Source: Oscillospiraceae bacterium (GTDB lineage Bacteria > Bacillota > Clostridia > Oscillospirales > Oscillospiraceae). Taken from it: DNA of 64,000 nt. Below are positions 33,094-41,364 of the stretch, piece by piece; positions within the stretch are counted from its first letter, which is position 1, and every line of letters begins with the position of its first letter. The stretch is from positions 124,001 through 188,000 of the forward strand of contig CAJTFN010000001.1 of the NCBI GenBank assembly GCA_910575815.1, in the 5' to 3' direction. The notes under the pieces were generated by a model. That model saw only the letters and a program-made list of their open reading frames with translations. It made no database searches and was not told where the DNA came from. The position numbers and the translations under genes are program-made.

Positions 33094-33909
33094 ATGGGGG
33101 ACGACGATACGCCGCCGTTCCGGGTGGAGCTGTCCGCCCTGGCAAAGCGGCAGAGCAACCGGAAGGTGCTGGACACGCCCGGTATCTTTCAGAGAATCTT
33201 TACAGGCGGGATGCCGGCGCTGGTCAGCGGGCAGAATGAAAGTACGAGCATTTTCTACTCCAGCTACATCAGCACCTATCTGGACCGGGATGTGCGGCGG
33301 CTCTCCGCCGGGATTGACGACCTGAAATTTTTGAATTTCCTTCGCGCAGCCGCCGCCAGAGCGGGCCAGCAGGTCAACTACAAGGGTATCGCGGACGATG
33401 CGGAGATTGATCAGGTCACGGCCAAGAACTGGCTTCACATTTTGGAGGCCCTGGGCATTGTCTTCCTGCTTCGGCCCTACTCCAACAATGTGTTGAAGCG
33501 GACGGTATCCACGCCCAAGCTGTATTTCTATGATACGGGCCTCGTCTGCTATCTCACCCGCTGGAACAGCCCGGAGACCGCCATGAACGGCGCCATGAAT
33601 GGGGTGCTGCTGGAGAACTACACGGTGGCGGAGATCATCAAGTCCTATCAGAACGCCGGACAGGAGCCGTTCCTGTACTACTACCGGGACAAGGATGCCC
33701 GGGAGATCGACGTGCTGATGGAGCAGGATGGAAAGCTGTTTCCTATTGAGATCAAGAAGATGGCGGCGCCGCCGAAGAAGCTGACAAGAGTGTTTGAGCT
33801 GATTAGTAAGTCCCCCCTGGAGCGGGGGACCGGCGCGGTGCTGTGCATGGCCGATCAGCTGGGGGCCTTTGACCAGAACAATCTGATTGTTCCGATCTCC
33901 CTGATTTGA
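33094..33909 (+). pseudogene. DUF4143 ATPase, 5'-truncated
   Basis: The 271 residues correspond to the C-terminal half of AAA-type ATP-binding proteins with a DUF4143 domain (YISTYLDRDVRRLSAGIDDL, YKGIADDAEIDQVTAKNWLH, YYYRDKDAREIDVLMEQDGK). The N-terminal Walker A/B ATPase half, normally about 170 residues, is absent and replaced by the HTH remnant in the opposite orientation. No ribosome-binding site supports the first ATG. Probably a deletion product, although the remaining frame is intact. Confidence 0.75.
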
Positions 33910-33961
33910 GCAGAGCATATTTTCATAGGAGCTTCCTGCCCCAGATAGGGGCGGGAGATTG

Positions 33962-34004
33962 AAAAGTGAGCTGGCAGACTGCGAATGTCTGTCCGCTCAC
34001 TTTT
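33962..34004 (+). terminator. Terminator after the DUF4143 remnant
   Basis: AAAAGTGAGC pairs with GCTCACTTTT, with an inner GGCAGAC/GTCTGTC stem. Confidence 0.75.
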
Positions 34005-34028
34005 CGCAATGGATAAGGAGTGTAAAAC

Positions 34029-34184
34029 ATGGAACTGAATATGAGACCAGCTGGCGGGCCTATAGCCTGCCAGCGGTGCGGATATTGTGCGGGAATGGGA
34101 AAGACCTTGATAGGGGATATATCGCGGCGGCAAGCATCAAAAGTGAAACCCCCAGGGCGGCTCACGCCAGACAATCATCAGTAA
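34029..34184 (+). CDS. Short reading frame with a good ribosome-binding site
   Basis: AAGGAG lies eight bases before an ATG that opens 51 codons (MELNMRPAGGPIACQRCGYC ...), ending at 34184. It overlaps the end of the convergent membrane-protein gene. The CxxC pair is the only notable motif. It may be the surviving 5' end of a gene truncated by the neighbouring insertion rather than a functional gene. Confidence 0.3.
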   Translation: MELNMRPAGGPIACQRCGYCAGMGKTLIGDISRRQASKVKPPGRLTPDNHQ

Positions 34185-34349
34185 GTAAAAGGCCACAACG
34201 GCGCAGGCCACAGCCAACAGTAAAGGAATGACAGCCAGGACCTTCAAGCGGATCTTTTTCCAAACCTCCCATGCGGCCCTCAGCAGAAGGACCGCAGCTC
34301 CAATGCCACCCAGTATCATGCCGAACAAGAAAAAATACGCTAATCCCAT
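34137..34349 (-). CDS. Small two-helix membrane protein (cassette copy 1)
   Basis: A 70-residue protein beginning MGLAYFFLFGMILGG, with two hydrophobic helices separated by a basic, Trp-containing turn (LRAAWEVWKKIRLKVLAVIP). It is clearly paralogous to the protein at 57206-57412 (MGLAYF start, LKAAWGIWKKARFKILAIIP). In both places it is downstream of a larger membrane protein. Function unknown. Start chosen at the shared MGLAYF rather than the longer upstream frame. Confidence 0.7.
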   Translation of the reverse strand: MGLAYFFLFGMILGGIGAAVLLLRAAWEVWKKIRLKVLAVIPLLLAVACAVVAFYLLMIVWREPPWGFHF

Positions 34350-34378
34350 GGCTTTGCCTGTCCCCTTTCCGATTTCTT

Positions 34379-36274
34379 TTAAGAGGATTCGCCGTGATAG
34401 TCCAGATCGCACCATTTATAGCGTGCTTGCCGCCACGCTTCCTGCCCTTCCGGCTCTTCGCCGGTCCAGGGGAACTCTTCACGATAGACCTGTTGGAGTT
34501 CTCCATCAATCCGATCTTGCACACAGACAATGCTTGGCTCCTCCCATGATGAGAATGATTCGATCCGCCGCACACATACCAGCTCCCCGTTCTCCCAGCG
34601 ATGGAAGGTGTTGATGCCATCACCAGCCCCGCTGCTGCGTGCCCAGCCAGTGATCACCTGCCGCTCCGGGTCAAATACGGGCTGTGAAATCTCTACAAGA
34701 GGCGCACAGTATTGGAATTGACCTTGCACCTCGTCCCACAGCCAGTAATGACAATAATATGGTTGATTTCCTGCATGAAAGAGATACCCAAAATCTTGAA
34801 AACCATCAAAATTGGCGTCCACCACATGATGGAACTCCGGCGCGACGCCCATCATAAATTCCTCTGAAAATGTTTGGATGGGCTGTTCCATATCAACCGG
34901 GTTCCAGACGGAAAAGGTGATGTCGCGGGTTCCAAATTCATTCTTGTTCTCCATAGCCAGCTCCGCCGTCACCAGCAATGTGCCCAGCCTGCCGCCTGTA
35001 CTCACCAGGAAGGCATCGTGGGTATCATCTATGAGCTGTTGCTGGAAGACGTCATAGATCCCGCCCGGCTCGCCGTGGTAGTCCAGGTCGTGCCACACCA
35101 TTTGCGCGTCCTGCCAGCCGCCGGACTCCAGAGGGAAATCTTCGTGATAGATCTCCGCCAGTTCACCGGCAGCGCGGTCCTGGATGGACATGCGGACCAT
35201 ATTGGCCAGACCGGAGTCAATCTTGATTTGGCGCACACAGGTGAGATTTCCGTTGATCCATTGGTGGAAGGTATGCAGTCCCGTGCCGCCGGCGCTGCTG
35301 CAGTTAAAGCCGTAGATGGTCCCGGTTTCCGCGTCCAGGTCGGGGGCAGAAATCTCGTCGTACTCTGGAACGCCCTCGAATTGCCGGTGTTCTTCGCACC
35401 AAATCCAGAGATGATCGTAATAGGACTGGTTCCCTCGAAGATAGGTGCAGGTGAAGTCTGCGTAGCCATCGAAGTTGGCGTCTATAATGCTCCAGTCCAG
35501 GAAGATGTTTGTGGCCGCCGCGATGGTTTGAAGGGGCTCGTCCATGGCGTCGGGGTTCCAAACGGTAAATCGCACAGTGGCGCGGCAATCCTTGGTGGGT
35601 GCTTCCTCGTCCAGTTCCGCCGTCACCAGCAAGGTCCCGAGCCTGCCGCCGGTGTCGATCAGGAAAGCGTCGTGGGTGTCATCAACAAGCTGTTCCTCCA
35701 ATAATGCTTGCTGGGGTGTTTTTGTTGGTTCCATAGCTGGCTCTAACGGGATAATAAAAATAGGTACATGAAAAAAATATGCGACAACAATCGACTTCCC
35801 ATCCTCGCTGATATAGATTTGACGATCCTCTGGACGCTCAAGAGAGAACTCACCAACGTATTCATCCACATCACACGCAAGGAGAAACGGCCCAAACCGT
35901 TCATATAGTTTAACGTGTCCGCGCCCCATCATGTTTTGTGCGTATTCTGCCGCGAAAGTGCGGTGTGTCTGGGGTTCCGTCTGTTCCACATAGACACCAA
36001 CATAAACACATAGGACAATAAACATGATAACGGATGCCAATAATCCTACAAGCGTTAGTGCAATTACGGCGAGTGTCCTTTTTCCTGTGTTTTCACGGCT
36101 GGCCCACCTGCATAAACAGACAAAGGCCCAGATACCGGCAGTCAGCATATCCAGCACAAGAATGTTTATCCCTAATACTACGAACTTAATATCAAGGAAG
36201 AATAGAATCGTAAGTATGGACATTCCGGCTAAAAGGATGCACCGTGATAGTTTCAAAGCCTTTTCTTTGTTCAT
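34379..36274 (-). CDS. Membrane protein with duplicated extracellular repeat domain
   Basis: A 631-residue protein. The first 100 residues form about four membrane helices. A short domain follows with HVKLYERFGPFLLA, then two tandem repeats of about 210 residues. Each repeat has the order LIDDTHDAFL, GGRLGTLLVTAEL, a FTVWNP-type segment, an acidic DANFDG loop (DANFDGYADF and DANFDGFQDF, resembling Ca-binding DxNxDG loops), a Trp-rich region and a closing CDLDYHGE or WHDLDYHGE. The N-terminal part parallels the protein at 57449-58018. Function unknown; surface binding is plausible. Its start overlaps the lipoprotein stop by one base (TAATG). Confidence 0.7.
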   Translation of the reverse strand: MNKEKALKLSRCILLAGMSILTILFFLDIKFVVLGINILVLDMLTAGIWAFVCLCRWASRENTGKRTLAVIALTLVGLLASVIMFIVLCVYVGVYVEQTEPQTHRTFAAEYAQNMMGRGHVKLYERFGPFLLACDVDEYVGEFSLERPEDRQIYISEDGKSIVVAYFFHVPIFIIPLEPAMEPTKTPQQALLEEQLVDDTHDAFLIDTGGRLGTLLVTAELDEEAPTKDCRATVRFTVWNPDAMDEPLQTIAAATNIFLDWSIIDANFDGYADFTCTYLRGNQSYYDHLWIWCEEHRQFEGVPEYDEISAPDLDAETGTIYGFNCSSAGGTGLHTFHQWINGNLTCVRQIKIDSGLANMVRMSIQDRAAGELAEIYHEDFPLESGGWQDAQMVWHDLDYHGEPGGIYDVFQQQLIDDTHDAFLVSTGGRLGTLLVTAELAMENKNEFGTRDITFSVWNPVDMEQPIQTFSEEFMMGVAPEFHHVVDANFDGFQDFGYLFHAGNQPYYCHYWLWDEVQGQFQYCAPLVEISQPVFDPERQVITGWARSSGAGDGINTFHRWENGELVCVRRIESFSSWEEPSIVCVQDRIDGELQQVYREEFPWTGEEPEGQEAWRQARYKWCDLDYHGESS

Positions 36275-36960
36275 TATGAGGTTGCCTCCACAGTTGTTGT
36301 CATCTCCAAGTACAGCAAGAGTTCATCTTTTGTGAAGCACTCGCTGGTTTCCGAAAAGCAACTTCTTTCATCCGTCTGCAAGATGTTGAGGTCGGTCTCT
36401 ATTTGATGATAGGCAGCTTCGTCAATCTCCTCTCCCTTGGCGGAATAATTGACCGTTCCTGTGCCAGTCCACTGGCCGTTTTCATCATAAACTGCCTTAT
36501 AAGTAAACTCAAAATCCGGTATGGAGTCATCTGTCAGTGGTTCCGAATGCTGATCTATCTGATAATATGCGTTGGCATAGCTTCCTTCGTCCCCACCTCC
36601 ATTCCACCTGTAAAATGCCGATATAACACCGCAGTGTTCATAGTAGGACATTTCTACGGTAGTTATATAGTCAACCAGACAAATGGCAGAACTGTCCTTT
36701 ACGGTGTAAATGGAATATCTGTTGTAGTATCTGTCCAGGATCACCAGTTCTGGAACTGCGTCGTCATCCAGATAAATCATCGAAAATTCAGCGTTTTCTA
36801 TATCGCAGTCGGTGATGATGGGGGAATATGCCTGGATGAGCTGTTGGGCCTCCGCCGTGCGGTCCTGGTCTGGGTTATCGGCCTGCCCGTCGCCTGTTTG
36901 ACAGGCGCAGAGCAGCAGGATGAAAAACGCCGAAAGCAATGTCTTGAAAATCACTGTCAT
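36274..36960 (-). CDS. Lipoprotein of unknown function
   Basis: A 228-residue protein with a signal peptide and lipobox LCAC (Cys20). The mature part is acidic and contains IYLDDDAVPELVILDRYYN, an arrangement resembling FG-GAP-like or Ca-binding beta repeats, then NGGGDEGSYANAYYQ. It is the second gene of a four-gene minus-strand operon whose products are all membrane-associated. It starts inside the stop of the small upstream gene (ATGA). Confidence 0.7.
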   Translation of the reverse strand: MTVIFKTLLSAFFILLLCACQTGDGQADNPDQDRTAEAQQLIQAYSPIITDCDIENAEFSMIYLDDDAVPELVILDRYYNRYSIYTVKDSSAICLVDYITTVEMSYYEHCGVISAFYRWNGGGDEGSYANAYYQIDQHSEPLTDDSIPDFEFTYKAVYDENGQWTGTGTVNYSAKGEEIDEAAYHQIETDLNILQTDERSCFSETSECFTKDELLLYLEMTTTVEATS

Positions 36961-37127
36961 GGTTTCATTGATTCAAGGTCTCCTTTGCCAGAAATTATGA
37001 TAGCGAATGGTAATATGAAGAACAGTAAAGGCAACGTCCCATAATTTAACATGGTTGGAACATATACTTCGGCTGTTCTTTGACTGCCCTGTATTTTGAC
37101 CGACTCATAATGCCCCCAAATTTTCAT
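36957..37127 (-). CDS. Small membrane peptide, 56 residues
   Basis: From the ATG at 37127 the minus strand encodes MKIWGHYESVKIQGSQRTAE, then one hydrophobic helix (LPLLFFILPFAIIIS) and a short charged tail. Its TGA overlaps the lipoprotein ATG in an ATGA quartet, strong evidence for translation coupling. A weak GAAAGG lies 12 bases before the ATG, and a good promoter is about 35 bases upstream. No homologue is recognised. Confidence 0.6.
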   Translation of the reverse strand: MKIWGHYESVKIQGSQRTAEVYVPTMLNYGTLPLLFFILPFAIIISGKGDLESMKP

Positions 37128-37160
37128 GACTAAATCAAGCCTTTCAAATTTCTTGCTTTG

Positions 37161-37189
37161 ATTATACCATTATCTCTATTCCGCTTCAA
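37161..37189 (-). promoter_or_regulatory. Promoter of the membrane/lipoprotein operon
   Basis: On the minus strand TTGAAG, 17 bases and TATAAT. The same pair of hexamers occurs at 29087. Confidence 0.7.
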
Positions 37190-37223
37190 TCCGTTTTCCG
37201 AAAAGAACTACCCGCCCCTCAGC

Positions 37224-37252
37224 TTGACAACCCCGTTGGTAGGGTCTACTAT
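37224..37252 (+). promoter_or_regulatory. Promoter of the lipase-like gene
   Basis: TTGACA, 17 bases and TACTAT lie about 50 bases before the ATG, divergent from the previous promoter. Confidence 0.7.
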
Positions 37253-37299
37253 AAACGCAGAAAAGCGCCGGCGGGCGCTGTTGAACGGGAGGCGGCTTT

Positions 37300-38670
37300 A
37301 TGAAGTATGTCAGGCGGATCATCTACGGCCTGTTGCTGACGGCGGCGGCGAACGCCCTGCCGCTGGTCTGGCTGCTGTACGCAGAATGGTCAGTTTCCGG
37401 CGCCGGGTGTCTGGTTCTGCCTCTGGCGGCGGCGTTCCTCTGGGTGAATCTCCGGCCTGTTCCGAAGTCCGGCCCCACCAAGCGCATCCAGCGGCTGGCG
37501 GAGGGCTGTGCGTTGCTGTGGCTGTTCTGCGTGACCGCCACGGCCACCGTCCTGCTCCAGCTTCTCTGGCTGAACGTACTGCGTGCCGATATTGCGGCGG
37601 ACAGCTTCCTTGACTGGTGGGGGTATTTTGGGGGCGCGATGGGCGTGCTGCTGGCGGTGATCCTGGAGGCCATAGTCTTCTGGAACGGCATGATCCGGGT
37701 CTACCTCACCTCGGTTCAGTTGGGTATCAAGCACCGCATTCTGGCGGCGCTGTGCGGATGGATTCCCCTGGTGAACCTCTGGTATCTGGCAAAGATTCTC
37801 CGCATTTGCAGCGACGAAGTGGAGTTTGAGACCCAGAAGTGGGAGCTGGACGCAGTTCGGGCGGAGAGTGAGGTCTGCAAGACGAAGTATCCCCTCCTGA
37901 TGGTCCACGGCGTGTTCTTCCGGGACTTCCGCTACCTCAACTACTGGGGCCGCATCCCCAAGGAGCTGATTCGCAACGGGGCCACGGTCTACTACGGCCA
38001 GCAGCAGTCCGCGGCGGCGGTGGAGGACAGTGGGAAGGAGCTGGCGGAGCGCATCCGGCAGATTGTGGAGGAAACCGGCTGCGGGAAGGTGAACATCATC
38101 GCCCACTCCAAGGGCGGGCTGGACAGCCGGGCCGCCATCGCCCACTGCGGCATGGCCCCCTATGTGGCGACCCTAACCACCATCAACACCCCGCACCGGG
38201 GCTGCATCTTTGCCGAGTACCTGCTGGGCAAGGTTCCCCAGGCCGCCCGGCTGAAAATCGCGGCGGCCTACAATGCCGCGATGAAACAAGTGGGCGACCC
38301 CAACCCGGACTTCCTGGCGGCGGTGACGGATCTGACGGAGAGCGCGTGCCTGGCCCGGAACGAGGCAATGCCCGATGTCCCCGGCGTGGTGTATGAGAGC
38401 GTCATGTCCTACTGCAAGAAGGCCCAGCATGGCAAGTTCCCGCTGAATATGACCTACCCCATCGTCAAGCACTTCGACGGTCTGAACGACGGGCTGGTGT
38501 CGGTGGAGTCAGCCAAGTGGGGGGAGCGGTTCACCCTACTGGAGCCGGAGGGGAAGCGGGGCATCTCCCACGGGGACGTGGTGGATCTGAACCGGGAGAA
38601 CATCCGGGGCTTCGATGTGCGGGAGTTCTATGTAAAGCTGGCGGCGGGTTTGAAGCGCCGGGGGTATTGA
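37300..38670 (+). CDS. Membrane-anchored lipase-like alpha/beta hydrolase
   Basis: A 456-residue protein. About 165 N-terminal residues hold four or five membrane helices. The rest is an alpha/beta hydrolase beginning KYPLLMVHGVFFRDF, with nucleophile motif IIAHSKGGLDSR, oxyanion-side INTPHRGC, and later an aspartate/histidine-bearing region (FDGLNDGLVSVESA, ISHGDVVDLNREN). This is the triacylglycerol-lipase/esterase pattern. Substrate unknown. GGGAGG lies before the ATG. It stands alone between its own promoter and terminator. Confidence 0.85.
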   Translation: MKYVRRIIYGLLLTAAANALPLVWLLYAEWSVSGAGCLVLPLAAAFLWVNLRPVPKSGPTKRIQRLAEGCALLWLFCVTATATVLLQLLWLNVLRADIAADSFLDWWGYFGGAMGVLLAVILEAIVFWNGMIRVYLTSVQLGIKHRILAALCGWIPLVNLWYLAKILRICSDEVEFETQKWELDAVRAESEVCKTKYPLLMVHGVFFRDFRYLNYWGRIPKELIRNGATVYYGQQQSAAAVEDSGKELAERIRQIVEETGCGKVNIIAHSKGGLDSRAAIAHCGMAPYVATLTTINTPHRGCIFAEYLLGKVPQAARLKIAAAYNAAMKQVGDPNPDFLAAVTDLTESACLARNEAMPDVPGVVYESVMSYCKKAQHGKFPLNMTYPIVKHFDGLNDGLVSVESAKWGERFTLLEPEGKRGISHGDVVDLNRENIRGFDVREFYVKLAAGLKRRGY

Positions 38671-38730
38671 GCGAGAAATAAATCAAGTATTGTTATTAGT
38701 AAAGGACAAGTTAAGCTGCCATGCCGATTT

Positions 38731-38770
38731 AAGGGTAGGAATTCTGATTAGCCAGGTTCCCACCCTTTTT
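38731..38770 (+). terminator. Imperfect terminator hairpin
   Basis: AAGGGTAGGAA pairs imperfectly with TTCCCACCCTT, followed by TTT. Confidence 0.5.
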
Positions 38771-38908
38771 CTATATCCTCTGGGAAAGGCTGGCTCCTGC
38801 GGACATAGCGGCCAGATCGCAAACTTTCCTTTATAGCTCCGCACAATGGATTTGAGAGCAGTCAAAGTTTCCTCTAAAATCATTTTATCTGTGATTGGAG
38901 GAAACGAC

Positions 38909-39511
38909 ATGAGCCAAAATGTGTACGGGTACATCCGTGTATCATCAAAAGATCAAAATGAGGACCGGCAGCGGATCGCTATGCGGGAATTTGGAGTCCA
39001 AGACTGCCATGTGTTCATGGACAAGCAGTCCGGCAAGGATTTCGAGCGTCCGGGCTATCAGACGCTGATGCGCAGAATAAAGCCGGCCGACACCCTTGTC
39101 ATCAAGAGCATCGACCGGTTGGGGCGCAATTATGAGGAAATCATGGAGCAGTGGCGCATTATCACCAAGGAGAAGCAAGCAGCCATTGTTGTTCTGGATA
39201 TGCCGTTGCTGGATACCCGCCAAGGGCGAGACCTGGCCGGAACGCTGATTGCAAACATTGTCCTGCAACTGCTCTCCTATGTGGCGCAAACGGAACGGGA
39301 ATTTATCCGCCAGCGGCAGGCTGAAGGGATTGCGGCGGCCAAAGCGCGGGGAGTTAAATTTGGGCGAAAACCCACTGAACGGCCAGGGGAGTTCACAAAT
39401 TTGCGCCATGAGTGGAGAAATGGGCAAATTTCAGCGCGTAAAGCTGCGGGGCAGCTTGGAGTTACACACCGGACCTTTCTCAAATGGGCAGCAGAGGATT
39501 CCCAGCTCTGA
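38909..39511 (+). CDS. Small serine recombinase (resolvase/invertase family)
   Basis: A 200-residue recombinase with a catalytic domain (YGYIRVSSKDQNEDRQ, nucleophile Ser12, VIKSIDRLGRNYEEI, TEREFIRQRQAEGI) and a C-terminal HTH (ISARKAAGQLGVTHRTFLKW). Length and order match Tn3-type resolvases and invertases. No transposase or invertible segment was seen next to it, so it may act on a distant site or be an orphan. The ATG at 38909 follows GGAGG; the upstream in-frame ATG at 38846 is not supported. Confidence 0.92.
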   Translation: MSQNVYGYIRVSSKDQNEDRQRIAMREFGVQDCHVFMDKQSGKDFERPGYQTLMRRIKPADTLVIKSIDRLGRNYEEIMEQWRIITKEKQAAIVVLDMPLLDTRQGRDLAGTLIANIVLQLLSYVAQTEREFIRQRQAEGIAAAKARGVKFGRKPTERPGEFTNLRHEWRNGQISARKAAGQLGVTHRTFLKWAAEDSQL

Positions 39512-39677
39512 TGAAAAAAGTACAGAATGGTCGCCATCAGCGGAGTGCCTTGATTGATGCAGGAACCATAACTGATGGCGTCTAAATTATAGCAAAAGCC
39601 TGTTCAAAATGCAATACCCAGTGTGGATACCAACCTGTACGTTTGTATCCAAAGCGATAGATAGGAGGTGAAGGATC

Positions 39678-40136
39678 TTGGAGGAGATGTATGACCCCAC
39701 CCTTGGGCGGCGTCTGGCGGTGTGCAAGGCGAACCCAGGCACACTGTTTATTTTCGCCATTCCCGGGCTCATTGTAACGTTCTGGCTGATTGCCGGTGTC
39801 AAGGTTGCCCTGGAGGCGGGAACAATATCCAACAGCGGAAGTATAACTACGGTGTGCATCTTGGTTCTGTTGATGGTGCTGTGTTTCCTGCCGGTATTGG
39901 TTCGGGCCAGGGACCGGGCGGAGTTCTTTGAGGGGGGCTTCCGGTTCAAGGGCCGGGAATATGTGATTGCGGATTGTAAGGACATCGCAATCCAGCATCG
40001 GGGCAGCGCCTACATCCGCCTGCTGGACGAGACGGTGGTTACATTCCAGTATCAGGGCAGGCGGGTACGGCTGGCTACCCGGACACTGCGGGATTTTTCC
40101 CAGCAGCTTCATCGGTGCTACGGCAGCGGCGTATGA
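39678..40136 (+). CDS. Two-helix membrane protein, unknown function
   Basis: A 152-residue protein starting with TTG nine bases after AGGAGG. Two hydrophobic helices lie at about residues 22-45 and 55-75, followed by a beta-rich cytoplasmic domain (EFFEGGFRFKGREYVIADCK, AYIRLLDETVVTFQYQGRRV) that resembles PH-like domains of YcxB-type proteins. No confident family. The next gene starts 27 bases later. Confidence 0.65.
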   Translation: MEEMYDPTLGRRLAVCKANPGTLFIFAIPGLIVTFWLIAGVKVALEAGTISNSGSITTVCILVLLMVLCFLPVLVRARDRAEFFEGGFRFKGREYVIADCKDIAIQHRGSAYIRLLDETVVTFQYQGRRVRLATRTLRDFSQQLHRCYGSGV

Positions 40137-40163
40137 TCTTGGACGTTTAAGGAGGAACACACC

Positions 40164-40730
40164 ATGAATCCGACAGTAGTTGGAATCGTTCTGATTGTTG
40201 CAATCGTGGGCTACTCGATTTTCAGTGTGACGTATAAGCAGAAGGCGGGCTTGAAGAAGGCCCAGTCCGGGGAGGATAAAGCCCGTGTCCGGGCGTTGTT
40301 GGAGAAGACACTCCCGGAGGAAATGCCTTTTACGCCAATCTATGTCCATATGTCGATAGGCCGGCACACAGTAAACCATTATACCTATGCTCTGGCGGTG
40401 CAGCCGGAAAAGGATCAGCTGTGGGTTGTCTCCGTAGGGAAGGAAGGGGATCTGCTCTATCCTGGAAAGTCCTTTGTCCTCTCTCTGGAAGCTCTGGGGA
40501 GCGTGCATTTCAGTGTCAGCAAGGACAACTTGGGTAAACGGCTGAGCTATACATTTTTCTATGACCAGAACCGGGAGAAAATTTTCAGCCTGGAGGTCAA
40601 GGATTTTGAGTGCCGGGAAGATCGATACCATTGGCTTGACGTCTACCAGCCGGAAGAGGCCTCTGTTTTCTACCAGATGATGGAGAAATGGGCGGCGCAG
40701 AAACCGCTGAAGGCAAAAAAGAAGAAATAA
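40164..40730 (+). CDS. Single-helix membrane protein, unknown function
   Basis: A 188-residue protein with one N-terminal membrane helix (VVGIVLIVAIVGYSIF) and a beta-rich soluble domain ending in a Lys-rich tail (KPLKAKKKK). It follows the previous membrane protein on the same transcript and ends at a strong terminator. The pair may function together. GGAGG precedes the ATG. Confidence 0.65.
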   Translation: MNPTVVGIVLIVAIVGYSIFSVTYKQKAGLKKAQSGEDKARVRALLEKTLPEEMPFTPIYVHMSIGRHTVNHYTYALAVQPEKDQLWVVSVGKEGDLLYPGKSFVLSLEALGSVHFSVSKDNLGKRLSYTFFYDQNREKIFSLEVKDFECREDRYHWLDVYQPEEASVFYQMMEKWAAQKPLKAKKKK

Positions 40731-40732
40731 GC

Positions 40733-40765
40733 AAGGCGGCCCCACAAGGGGCCGCCTTCAATTTT
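40733..40765 (+). terminator. Rho-independent terminator
   Basis: AAGGCGGCCCC pairs with GGGGCCGCCTT with a 4-base loop, then AATTTT. Confidence 0.85.
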
Positions 40766-40895
40766 GGTTGTGAAACCTTTGGATACCTGCGGCGTCACTG
40801 AACCGTCCTTCGCCAAGGTGAGCGCATCCCCATCCATTCTCATTGTCACCGCGCGTTCCTTCACCTCTTCGGTAGCTTTATCTCTTATCTTTCGT
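40766..40895 (-). pseudogene. Possible coding remnant
   Basis: The minus strand reads KATEEVKERAVTMRMDGDAL, then TLAKDGSVTPQVSKGFTTKI, with good codon use but no start signal, and runs into the terminator. It may be the end of a lost gene. Not recognised. Confidence 0.25.
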
Positions 40896-40958
40896 CAAAA
40901 TAAGAATATGGACAGATATCTATGATGGATAACTGCCCGATAAATTTGATTTGTTATC

Positions 40959-41339
40959 TCAGTCCGCAATAACTTTGCCGGTCTCGTCTGTCCTGTAAAT
41001 GGATAGTGCTTCTAATCGGCCCGGAGGATTATCGCCTTTATTACTTGCCATTAGAACTTTTGCACATTCGTCTGCCACAAATTCAGGACATCCAGCTGCT
41101 GCTTCAACATCTGTCGAAACTTCAACCTTAGCTCCCTCCGAAAAATGGCTATTGCCTGTGTCAAACACTTCCAATATCAGATATTCTTCGTGTGCTTCAA
41201 TAACCTTTGCGGTGAAAAAGGATTGCTTATTCCAGTCACCACCTTGCTGTAAACCGCCATCACCATCTTTAAGCAGAATCGCTTCCACAGCGAATATTAT
41301 TAGCACACAGGCGGTTATGATGAATGCCCGTTTCCTCAT
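40959..41339 (-). CDS. Small membrane-anchored protein, DUF3221-like
   Basis: A 126-residue protein: N-terminal membrane helix (AFIITACVLIIFAVEAIL), then an exported beta-rich part with FFTAKVIEAHEEYLILEVFD and a closing IYRTDETGKVIAD. The shape (small OB-like exported domain measuring or binding something) resembles DUF3221 proteins, but the match is weak. It follows the 41365 gene in a minus-strand cluster. Confidence 0.55.
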   Translation of the reverse strand: MRKRAFIITACVLIIFAVEAILLKDGDGGLQQGGDWNKQSFFTAKVIEAHEEYLILEVFDTGNSHFSEGAKVEVSTDVEAAAGCPEFVADECAKVLMASNKGDNPPGRLEALSIYRTDETGKVIAD

Positions 41340-41364
41340 TTCATCTTCAAGACTACGCAGGTTT

